NCBI GenBank assembly: GCA_016789785.1
Contig: JAEUQE010000163.1
Coordinates: 1-21,057 of the forward strand
Direction of reading: 5' to 3'
DNA from: Bryobacterales bacterium
GTDB taxonomy: Bacteria > Acidobacteriota > Terriglobia > Bryobacterales > Bryobacteraceae
Length of the DNA stretch: 21,057 nt
Numbering within the stretch: the stretch's first letter is position 1; every line of letters starts with the position of its first letter. Of the stretch, positions 6,663-13,351 are shown piece after piece. A program made the translations under genes and the position numbers. The notes under the pieces are model-generated. The model saw nothing but the letters and a program-made list of their open reading frames with translations, searched no databases and was not told the origin of the DNA.

Positions 6663-8399
6663 TCAACTTGCGATCGCCGCGGGTGCAGGCGCGGCAAATT
6701 TGTCCTCACCAATCCCGAACTCAGAGTGCACTTGCAGGAAGACCTCCGAGAAGCCGGGGTCAGGCTTTGCCACGTCGTAGGTGATTCGATAGTTGGGCCG
6801 GCTGGCCAACAAGAGCGATCGCAGGTGTTGCCCGAGATGATCGGCATTGGCGGCTGCCGTGAACGTGCCGCCCGTGGAATCCGCGAGGTCCCTCAGGAAA
6901 TGCATGTGGATCGAAGGGCATGCAGCGGGTGCGATGCAGTGGATGCGGGTGGACGTTGCGACGGCATCGGTGACAAGCAATGGCAGTTGCTGACGGCGAT
7001 AAAGCACTGTGGCGGTGGATTCCGGGATGGAGCTTCCCACCAGGATGAGCATGTTGTCGCCACCACGAGCCGTTTGCAGCATCGCCTGCGCCGCGGGCAG
7101 GGCTCCCGAGTACGGTTTCGCCTGAGCTGGAGGAAGGCATGTCCGGACGGTCGCGATGTTTGGGTTGAAGAGGGGCGGAGTTCCGTCAGTAAGACCTGCT
7201 TGGTTCGCGAAGCAGACGACCCCCCATGGCTGTCCCGGGGGCTTGTTGCCAGTGGCGGTTCGAAAGGCGAGATCGACGGCTGAGTGCGTCGCGGTATCCA
7301 GGTCGGTAGGCGCCGGAAGCACCATGCCGATGGCCGCGGTATCTCCCTTCGGCAGCTTCTGGATGGTGTAGTGCACAACTGCTTCGTTGTGTTCTTCGAT
7401 GACGATGTTGAGCGGGGCAAGTGTCAGTGGCTCGCCGCTGTCATTGCGGCGAATCACCGCGCTTAGGGCACGCTTGCCCGCCGAATTGCATTCTGAATGC
7501 AGGATCTTGACGAGCAGCCTTCCCTGTTTTTCCAGCATGCTGCGATAGTTGCGGAGCCTGCCCATCGCACGAATCGCGTTTGACCGGACCAACGGGCTGC
7601 GGTCACGAATCAAAGCCGTCAGAGCGCGCTGAAACCGTGGGTCCTGTAGCTTGCCCATCGCCCAAGCGGCACTGTTGCGAAAGTTCTCATCGCGATAGAC
7701 GGAGAATCCGAACAGCAATTCGAGCGTCTCCAACCGTCCCGCCAGATACAGGCCGATGGCCCCGTTGATGGCCGTTCGCGGGACTTCATCTTGTGCGGCA
7801 AGGATGAACAGGTCCTGCGCCTCTTCCGTATCCATGCCCCAAATCGACTCCACGGCATTGGCTCTCACGCGGCCATTCGTCTCCTGCAGTTGCTTGGCAA
7901 CCCATGCCGGATTGCGATTCCCCTTGCCTACCATCAGGGCTACCTTCGAGCGAACCTTTTCGTCTGGGTGCCGCAGCAAAGGGCCAAGCAGGGGGAGAAG
8001 ATTCGCGGGATCGGACAGTGCGTCCAGGATGTCCATAGCACGCAACGTGGCGGCGCCGGACTGTGTGCTCACTTGCTGCGCAAGCTTCACATCCAGCGCC
8101 GGATCCAGGAGCAGAAGACGGCGTGCCGCCCGGACCGCCTGTTCTTTCGTGAACGAGTCTGGATCCACAAGACGCTGCAGCAAGGACCCATGCTGGAGCA
8201 GAAAGCTGAGCAGGAACTTGCATCCGCTGGACTCTTTTGCCCCGTCCGGCAAGGGCCCGGCATTCATGATTGCCGCGGCATCCTGCCAGAACGCTTCGCG
8301 ATCGGACTCCCAGGACTCAACGATCGCCTTCCGGTAGACTACCGGATTCGTCTCAAACAACTGAAGCGTTCGTTGCAGTGAATAGCGTGCTGCGGCCAA
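6663..8399 (-). CDS. HEAT-repeat protein with C-terminal VWA-like domain
   Basis: The 578-residue product has alpha-helical HEAT-type repeats at about 85-320, for example HPDEKVRSKVALMVGKG, NGRVRANAVESIWGM, DENFRNSAAWAMGKL and SPLVRSNAIRAMGRL. Residues about 325-560 look like a von Willebrand A-type fold: strands GVVCFAN and DNMLILVGSS, then FLRDLADSTGGTFTAA and a closing YRITYDV segment. The usual DxSxS metal-binding motif is not seen, so any VWA fold would be metal-independent. There is no signal peptide or membrane helix, suggesting a cytoplasmic protein-binding scaffold, although VWA proteins of this group are often exported. The start is TTG, chosen because GAGGGA lies 6 nt upstream and an in-frame TGA lies two codons upstream. 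Function unknown; family assignment moderate. Confidence 0.7.
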   Translation of the reverse strand: MAAARYSLQRTLQLFETNPVVYRKAIVESWESDREAFWQDAAAIMNAGPLPDGAKESSGCKFLLSFLLQHGSLLQRLVDPDSFTKEQAVRAARRLLLLDPALDVKLAQQVSTQSGAATLRAMDILDALSDPANLLPLLGPLLRHPDEKVRSKVALMVGKGNRNPAWVAKQLQETNGRVRANAVESIWGMDTEEAQDLFILAAQDEVPRTAINGAIGLYLAGRLETLELLFGFSVYRDENFRNSAAWAMGKLQDPRFQRALTALIRDRSPLVRSNAIRAMGRLRNYRSMLEKQGRLLVKILHSECNSAGKRALSAVIRRNDSGEPLTLAPLNIVIEEHNEAVVHYTIQKLPKGDTAAIGMVLPAPTDLDTATHSAVDLAFRTATGNKPPGQPWGVVCFANQAGLTDGTPPLFNPNIATVRTCLPPAQAKPYSGALPAAQAMLQTARGGDNMLILVGSSIPESTATVLYRRQQLPLLVTDAVATSTRIHCIAPAACPSIHMHFLRDLADSTGGTFTAAANADHLGQHLRSLLLASRPNYRITYDVAKPDPGFSEVFLQVHSEFGIGEDKFAAPAPAAIAS

Positions 8400-8405
8400 G
8401 GATCA

Positions 8406-8411
8406 TCCCTC
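8406..8411 (-). promoter_or_regulatory. Ribosome binding site fixing the TTG start of the HEAT/VWA gene
   Basis: GAGGGA on the minus strand with a 6-nt spacer to TTG 8399. The in-frame TGA two codons before the TTG rules out a longer protein. Confidence 0.6.
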
Positions 8412-8445
8412 ACCCTTATCCAACTCATCGGTAAGATTCGCTTGG

Positions 8446-8473
8446 GTATTACGTGAAATCTGGTAGCGCGCAA
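8446..8473 (-). promoter_or_regulatory. Weak candidate promoter for the HEAT/VWA gene
   Basis: On the minus strand TTGCGC (8473-8468) and TAATAC (8451-8446) are separated by 16 nt, which resembles a housekeeping sigma promoter with a leader of about 40 nt to the TTG start. It sits in the 108-bp gap between the oxidase operon and the HEAT/VWA gene. In that gap I see no intrinsic terminator, so read-through from the oxidase operon is equally possible. Confidence 0.25.
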
Positions 8474-8507
8474 GAGGGGCCTGCCGCCGGCACTGCTGGA
8501 TAACCCA

Positions 8508-8702
8508 CTAACCCTTGCGGCGCCGGTAGACCAACCAGCAGAATCCTGCCAGCAGGGTAAACGTCGGAAGTAGCAGCACCAGGATCCCGAGGTTCAGCCA
8601 TTGCGCACGTGCTGACTGCTGGGCCGCGGCGTTGCGAAAGCACTGCACACACTGCGCCTGCAAGACCAGCGGGATCATCAGGAGAGCGGCCAAGCGAGTC
8701 AT
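8508..8702 (-). CDS. Small CxxC membrane protein of the cox operon
   Basis: This 64-residue protein has an N-terminal hydrophobic segment or signal (4-16), then Cys18-x-x-Cys21 (CVQCF), a short polar linker with an alanine/glutamine run, a transmembrane helix at about 36-58 containing Cys55, and a positive RRRKG tail. Its ATG overlaps the TGA of the subunit IV gene by 4 nt (ATGA), so it is translated together with the oxidase. The CxxC is predicted on the periplasmic side next to the membrane if the signal is cut or spans the bilayer. No CxxCH is present, so it is not a c-type cytochrome. Plausible roles are an extra small oxidase subunit or a copper/thiol assembly factor; neither is shown by the sequence. 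Confidence 0.75.
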   Translation of the reverse strand: MTRLAALLMIPLVLQAQCVQCFRNAAAQQSARAQWLNLGILVLLLPTFTLLAGFCWLVYRRRKG

Positions 8703-8983
8703 AGAACCCGCATGCTCCCCGCCCGGTACGCATCCGGCAGAAACGCGAATAGCAGCAAAACGAAGAACACCAGCAGCGGAAAAAGCGCCAAACTCAGCAT
8801 GCGCGGCGCCAGCCGCAGATGCATGAAGTAAACCATGATGAGTAGTGCTTTCCCGAAGGAGAGGGTCAGTAGTACGACCAGAAACAGAAGAGGGGAGAGA
8901 AGCTGAAACGCGAGCGCGACTTCGACAACGGTCAGCACCAGCAGGGACACCCAGATTCGCACCAACAGCCCGGTTGCCGTCAT
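8699..8983 (-). CDS. coxD: Cytochrome c oxidase subunit IV family protein
   Basis: The 94-residue product has three hydrophobic helices and the segment FGKALLIMVYFMHLR, characteristic of prokaryotic subunit IV (CyoD/CtaF/CoxD type). This subunit helps assemble and stabilise the subunit I copper site in the inner membrane. The ATG at 8983 overlaps the stop of the preceding subunit III gene by 4 nt, which fixes the start. The reading frame stays open upstream to an ATG at 9028, but that lies inside the preceding gene. Position after two subunit III genes matches the family's usual operon place. Confidence 0.88.
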   Translation of the reverse strand: MTATGLLVRIWVSLLVLTVVEVALAFQLLSPLLFLVVLLTLSFGKALLIMVYFMHLRLAPRMLSLALFPLLVFFVLLLFAFLPDAYRAGSMRVL

Positions 8984-9591
8984 AGCTTCACCGATACCAG
9001 ATACAACAAGGGGAAGAGGAACATCCATACAAGATCGACAAAGTGCCAGTAAATGCCGCTCGTCTCGATATCCGCCAGTGTGAACTTCCCACGCCCGGTC
9101 CCCACCACGATCACCGCCAGATATACGATGCCCGCCGCGACGTGAAGCATGTGCAGACCCGTGAGACCGAAAAACGCCGCGCCGAAAAGAGGCTCATTCC
9201 ATGGATTCGAGGTGAAAGTGATCTTCTCAATCTGCATCAGTTGCCGCCACTCACTGAGGTGGATCACCAGGAACGCGGCTCCGCATAGAATCGTGAGCAG
9301 CAGGTAGCGCACGGCCGCGCGGCGCTCGCCGTGCTTCATCCTCTCTACCGCCATGGCCATCGTCAGGCTGCTGGTAAGGAGAACCAGTGTCATCACCGTG
9401 CCGTACAGAATCGACGTGGTGTGAAAGGGTGCGGGCCATGCGGGGCTCGACAGGCGCAGATACGTGTAGCAAACCAGAAGCGTGGAGAACGTCAAAGCGT
9501 CGGAGACGACGAACAGCCACATGCCCAGTGGCTTCGCGCCGATACCGAACGGTGAGCCGCCACCCTGCCATGTTGTCGTGCGTGACTGCAA
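8980..9591 (-). CDS. Cytochrome c oxidase subunit III family protein (second copy)
   Basis: The 203-residue product shows PLGMWLFVVSDALTF near the N-terminus and IYWHFVDLVWMFLFPLLYL at the C-terminus, both typical of subunit III, with about five membrane helices between. The chosen start is TTG 9591: it is preceded at 7 nt by GGGGG and sits 1 nt after the stop of the first subunit III gene. The frame is open up to an ATG at 9672, but the extra 27 residues are cysteine-rich nonsense overlapping the upstream gene. Subunit III stabilises subunit I and binds lipid; a pair of short versions in one operon is less usual and may form a heterodimeric substitute for one longer protein. Confidence 0.88.
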   Translation of the reverse strand: MQSRTTTWQGGGSPFGIGAKPLGMWLFVVSDALTFSTLLVCYTYLRLSSPAWPAPFHTTSILYGTVMTLVLLTSSLTMAMAVERMKHGERRAAVRYLLLTILCGAAFLVIHLSEWRQLMQIEKITFTSNPWNEPLFGAAFFGLTGLHMLHVAAGIVYLAVIVVGTGRGKFTLADIETSGIYWHFVDLVWMFLFPLLYLVSVKL

Positions 9592-9592
9592 A

Positions 9593-10165
9593 TCAATTCC
9601 CCCAGTACAAGAACAGCCAAAGCAGATACAGCCAGAGCACACCGAGAAAGTGCCAATAAAGCGTAGCAACATCCACGGACGTTCGGCGGCCGGGTCCCAA
9701 CTCGAGCCTCACCGCGCGAAAGGCAAGATACACCATCCACAGCCATCCGCCCGCCAAATGCAGTGCGTGCGCGGCGGTTCCCACGTAGAAGAACGCGCTG
9801 CCCGGATGACTGTTGAGATACACGCCCTGCGCATCGAGTTGCTTCCATACAATGACCTGGCCGATAGCGAATCCACCGCCGAGCAAGGTGGCGACGGTCC
9901 ACCCGATGTTGAATTGCTTGCGGTCGCCCTTGCGCAGGTCGCGGCGCGCTTTCTCGGCGGCGATGCTGCTGAGCGCGAGAGCCGCCGTGTTTACCCACAG
10001 CAGTTGCGGAGCGGGCGTTCCCTTCCAATCATTCGACGCTCCCCGGCGCACCACCATCGCACTGGTGAAAGCGCCGAAGAACATGATGATGGAGGCGAGA
10101 AACGCGTAGAGGCCCGTGAAGGAAGCCTTGCGACGCACGCCCGGGGCCGCCTGGGGTACGTTCAA
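9593..10165 (-). CDS. coxC: Cytochrome c oxidase subunit III
   Basis: The 190-residue, five-helix membrane protein has ATLYWHFLGVLWLYLLWLFL near its end, the hallmark of the subunit III/CyoC superfamily. It lacks the two N-terminal helices of mitochondrial-type subunit III, as in many bacteria. The start is TTG immediately after the ctaD stop with no intervening base. GGAGG lies 7 nt upstream, which decides the start. Its partner subunit III-like gene follows after 1 nt. Confidence 0.9.
   Translation of the reverse strand: MNVPQAAPGVRRKASFTGLYAFLASIIMFFGAFTSAMVVRRGASNDWKGTPAPQLLWVNTAALALSSIAAEKARRDLRKGDRKQFNIGWTVATLLGGGFAIGQVIVWKQLDAQGVYLNSHPGSAFFYVGTAAHALHLAGGWLWMVYLAFRAVRLELGPGRRTSVDVATLYWHFLGVLWLYLLWLFLYWGN
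9599..9603 (-). promoter_or_regulatory. Ribosome binding site fixing the TTG start of the second subunit III gene
   Basis: GGGGG on the minus strand, 7 nt before TTG 9591, overlapping the last codons of coxC. It supports TTG 9591 over the far upstream ATG. Confidence 0.5.
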
Positions 10166-11917
10166 CTAGTTGCCTCCTTCGGTCTGCATCCGGTAGTCTT
10201 TGGCATCGCCGGGCAGGCTGTAGTCGTAAGCGCCGCGCGTCACCAGGGGCTGACCGGCGCCGAAGTTGTCATGGGGCGGCGGCGAGGCGACCGTCCATTC
10301 CAGCGTGGTCGCATCCCAGGGATTCTCCGCAGCCTTCTGTCCCTTGCGCCAACTCCAGATCAGATTCGCGAGAAACAGAAGCTGCACCGCGGCAGTGAAC
10401 AGCGCGGAGTGCGTGATGAACTTGTGCAGGAAGACGTGGTCCTTGAGGAAGTCGAATTGTTGGAAGTCCGCGTAACGGCGCGGCGCACCGGCGATTCCCG
10501 CGAAGTGCATCGGAATGAAGATCGCGTAGACGCCGAGGAAGGTGAGATAGAAGTGGATCCGGCCCAGCGTCTCATTCATCATGCGCCCCGACATCTTCGG
10601 GAACCAGTAGAATGTCGCGGCGAACATCGCGAAAACCGACGCGACACCCATGATCATGTGGAAGTGGCCCACCACAAGGTAAGTGTCGTGGAAGTAGAGA
10701 TCGAGCGCGGGTTGACCCAGCCACAGGCCTGTCAGTCCACCGGTGACGAATAACGACACAAAGCCAAGCGCGAAGAGCATCGCCGTGGTCAATCGCAGTT
10801 GGCCGCCCCAGATCGTGCCCAGCCAGTTGAAGGTCTTAATGGCGGAGGGGACCCCGATCACCAGAGTCAGCACCGAGAACGCGATCGAGGAATAGGGACT
10901 CATGCCGCTGATGAACATGTGATGGCCCCATACCAGAAATCCGAGGAACGAAATGGCCATCATCGCCACCACCATTGCGTTGTAGCCAAACACTGGCTTG
11001 CGCGAGAACACAGACAGTACGGTGCTGATGACGCCCATGCCAGGAAGGATTGCGATGTAGACCTCGGGGTGGCCGAAGAACCAGAACAAATGCTGCCATA
11101 GGAGCGGCGATCCGCCTTTGTTGTCGAGCGCACGATCGTTGATCACCAAACCTGCGGGGATGAAGAAACTGGTTCCCATTTCACGGTCGAGCAGCAGCAG
11201 AATGCCTGCCGCCAAGAGAACTCCGAATGCAAACAGACTGATGATCGCGGTGACGAACCATCCCCAGCAGGTGAGGGGCATCCGCATCAACCACATGCCT
11301 TTGGTCCGCATTTCGAGAACGGTCGTCAAGAAGTTGATTGCGCCCATGAGTGACGCGACGCAGAAAAGTGCGATGCTCGCTACCCACAGCGTCATGCCGG
11401 CGCCCTGGCCCGGCCCCGCGATCGCACCCACCGCGCTGAGCGGCGGATAGGCGGTCCATCCACCCAGCGGCGCACCACCCTCCACGAAGAATGCCGCGCA
11501 CAGGACCAGCAGCGACAAGAGCGTGGTCCAGAACGACAGCATGTTCAGCACCGGGAACGCCATGTCCGCCGCGCCGATCTGCAGGGGAAGGAAGTAGTTG
11601 CCGAAACCACCCTGCGGAGCCGTGGTCAACACAAAGAACACCATGATGGTGCCGTGCATCGTCATCAGCGACAGGTACAGTTCCGGCGTCATCACTCCGC
11701 CCGCGGCCGCGTCGGGCCACAGACGTTCGAAGAGCTTCACTTTCGCTTCGGGATACGAAAGATGGAACCGCATGAGCACCGAGAGCGCGATCCCAAGGAA
11801 CACGGAGAACAGCGAAAGAAGAAAATACTGGATGCCGATCATCTTGTGATCGGTGCTGAAGACATAGCGCCGCAGGAAGCCGCGCGCGGGCGGATGTGGA
11901 GTCGCCGTGTCAGCCAT
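10166..11917 (-). CDS. ctaD: Cytochrome c oxidase subunit I (aa3-type)
   Basis: The 583-residue catalytic subunit reduces oxygen to water and pumps protons in the inner membrane. Visible residues, numbered from the chosen ATG: heme a ligand His88 (MHGTIM), D-channel Asp118 and Asn125 (GAADMAFPVLN), the CuB His283 with Glu285 and the cross-linked Tyr287 (GHPEVY), CuB pair His332-His333 (WGHHMF), and heme a3 and heme a ligands His418 and His420 (VGHFHM). The Glu in HPEVY and the intact D-channel place it in the A1 heme-copper oxidases. The ATG at 11917 is 2 nt after the coxB stop and preceded by AAGGAG. An upstream in-frame ATG at 11953 would overlap coxB by 34 nt and adds a non-conserved stretch, so it was rejected. 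Confidence 0.96.
   Translation of the reverse strand: MADTATPHPPARGFLRRYVFSTDHKMIGIQYFLLSLFSVFLGIALSVLMRFHLSYPEAKVKLFERLWPDAAAGGVMTPELYLSLMTMHGTIMVFFVLTTAPQGGFGNYFLPLQIGAADMAFPVLNMLSFWTTLLSLLVLCAAFFVEGGAPLGGWTAYPPLSAVGAIAGPGQGAGMTLWVASIALFCVASLMGAINFLTTVLEMRTKGMWLMRMPLTCWGWFVTAIISLFAFGVLLAAGILLLLDREMGTSFFIPAGLVINDRALDNKGGSPLLWQHLFWFFGHPEVYIAILPGMGVISTVLSVFSRKPVFGYNAMVVAMMAISFLGFLVWGHHMFISGMSPYSSIAFSVLTLVIGVPSAIKTFNWLGTIWGGQLRLTTAMLFALGFVSLFVTGGLTGLWLGQPALDLYFHDTYLVVGHFHMIMGVASVFAMFAATFYWFPKMSGRMMNETLGRIHFYLTFLGVYAIFIPMHFAGIAGAPRRYADFQQFDFLKDHVFLHKFITHSALFTAAVQLLFLANLIWSWRKGQKAAENPWDATTLEWTVASPPPHDNFGAGQPLVTRGAYDYSLPGDAKDYRMQTEGGN
10173..10177 (-). promoter_or_regulatory. Ribosome binding site fixing the TTG start of coxC
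   Basis: GGAGG on the minus strand inside the end of ctaD, 7 nt before TTG 10165. The TTG directly abuts the ctaD TAG. Confidence 0.6.
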
Positions 11918-11919
11918 AC

Positions 11920-12705
11920 CTATTGGCGCTCCTTTGCCTGCTGCGCCAGCCATTGCGAAAACTCCTCAGGCGGCATCACGATCAGCACGCTCCGCATCTG
12001 ATGATGGCCAAGGCCGCAGAGTTCCGAACATGCGATCTCATACTCGCCGGGACGATCGGCACGAATGCGGAACGGAATGTCCATGCCTGGCACCACATCC
12101 TGTTTGATGCGCAGTTCGCGTACGAAGAAGTTGTGGATTACGTCGCGCGAGCGAAGCAGCAGTTCGATGGTGGCGCCGGCGGGAACACGTAACGTCGAGC
12201 CCGTGACGTCGTCCTTGCCGGCGGGATCGTTGCCGTCGATGCCGAACGGGTTGCCCGATGCATCGTTGACGAGTTTGGCCTCGGTCCGTCCGAACTTGCC
12301 ATCCGGACCCGCGTAACGAAAGCTCCAGGCAAACTGCTTCGCGACGACTTCTACACGGAAAGCAGCGGGCGTTGTGTCGAGGTGGATGGTGCTCCACATG
12401 CGGGCGCTGGCGATCGCGCCGCCCAGGAACAGGATGAGCGTTACGGAAGTCCAGAAGATCTCGATCTTGTGGTTGCCTTCGGAATACTGTGCTCGTGCGC
12501 CTTTGCTCCGGTAACGGAGAATCGCCCAGCCGAGCGCGATCTGCACGGCGACGAATGCGGCTCCGATGATCAACAGATTCACGGCGAAGTAGGAGTCGAA
12601 TGCGTGGGCGTGCGCATTGATCCCCACCGGGAACCACCAGCGGCGAATCGCGAACGCGGCGGCCACCACCAAGGTCACCACCCAAATCACAACGGCGAGA
12701 AACAT
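11920..12705 (-). CDS. coxB: Cytochrome c oxidase subunit II
   Basis: The 261-residue subunit accepts electrons from cytochrome c through a binuclear CuA centre. CuA ligands are His191, then Cys226, Glu228, Cys230, His234 and Met237 in ACSELCGLGHHQM, so this is a cytochrome c oxidase rather than a quinol oxidase. Hydrophobic segments lie at 1-20, 41-63 and 84-102; the first may be a signal or anchor. VVAKQFAWSFRY precedes the cupredoxin domain. No fused heme-c domain (CxxCH) is present, so a separate electron donor must be encoded elsewhere. The ATG at 12705 is 4 nt after the HD gene stop; the open frame extends 40 codons further up into the HD gene but without conserved sequence. Confidence 0.95.
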   Translation of the reverse strand: MFLAVVIWVVTLVVAAAFAIRRWWFPVGINAHAHAFDSYFAVNLLIIGAAFVAVQIALGWAILRYRSKGARAQYSEGNHKIEIFWTSVTLILFLGGAIASARMWSTIHLDTTPAAFRVEVVAKQFAWSFRYAGPDGKFGRTEAKLVNDASGNPFGIDGNDPAGKDDVTGSTLRVPAGATIELLLRSRDVIHNFFVRELRIKQDVVPGMDIPFRIRADRPGEYEIACSELCGLGHHQMRSVLIVMPPEEFSQWLAQQAKERQ

Positions 12706-12709
12706 GGGA

Positions 12710-13279
12710 TCAGACCTTCGGAGTTCCTTCCAGGCCAAGCGCCGCCGCGTTCTGCTGCATGGCTTGGATGCAGAAGGCGATGTGCTGATCGAGATCGACG
12801 CCAAGTTCGAGCGCGCCGTTGACAATGTCGTCCCGGCTCACGGCGCGCGCGAATGCCTTGTCCTTCATCTTCTTGCGCACACTGGCTGTTTCCACTTCGT
12901 GAATACTGCGGCTGGGCTTCACATAGGAGATCGCAGTCAGGAAGCCGGCGAGTTCATCGCAGGCGAAGAGCGTCTTTTCGAGCGGGGATACACGGGGCAC
13001 ACCGCTGTAATTGGCATGCGACAGAATGGCGCGCCGGATTTCCTCATCCACACCGCGGCTGGCGAGGATCGGCTCGCCTTTCATGGGATGGTCCGGAGCC
13101 TGGGGATGGATCTCCCAATCGAAGTCATGCAGGAGAGCGGTGATGCTCCACTTCTGTTCGTCCTCGCCCAGTTTTCGCGCGTATGCGGCGACGCACGTTT
13201 CCACTGCGAGCGCGTGGCGGCGTAGCGCCTCCGACTGCACGAATTCACAGACGATCTGCCATGCCTGTTCTCGATCCAT
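12710..13279 (-). CDS. HD-domain phosphohydrolase-like protein
   Basis: The 189-residue soluble protein carries the HD metal site: His22, His51-Asp52 (ALLHDFDWE) and Asp108 (FACDEL), plus His88. HD proteins usually hydrolyse phosphate esters of nucleotides or act as phosphatases. The length and HPMKGEPILASRG segment resemble the stand-alone HDIG-type hydrolases of unknown substrate. It is the first gene of the oxidase transcript, only 4 nt before coxB, which is an odd place for a nucleotide hydrolase and hints at a regulatory or assembly link. No signal peptide is seen. The ATG at 13279 is preceded by a weak GAGAG. Confidence 0.85.
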   Translation of the reverse strand: MDREQAWQIVCEFVQSEALRRHALAVETCVAAYARKLGEDEQKWSITALLHDFDWEIHPQAPDHPMKGEPILASRGVDEEIRRAILSHANYSGVPRVSPLEKTLFACDELAGFLTAISYVKPSRSIHEVETASVRKKMKDKAFARAVSRDDIVNGALELGVDLDQHIAFCIQAMQQNAAALGLEGTPKV

Positions 13280-13351
13280 AAGGGAAACTCTCAGCTTACG
13301 ACGAAAGCAGAGGCCTGTTGTTGTGCCCGCTTGTCCGATTGGAGCAAGGGG

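Noticed and set aside
8637..8652. CVQC of the small cox-operon protein as a heme c site
   Set aside because: The residue after the second Cys is Phe, not His, so it is not a CxxCH heme attachment site.
9482..10753. 423-codon plus-strand open frame across the subunit III and ctaD genes
   Set aside because: Crosses three well-supported minus-strand genes and has no family signature.
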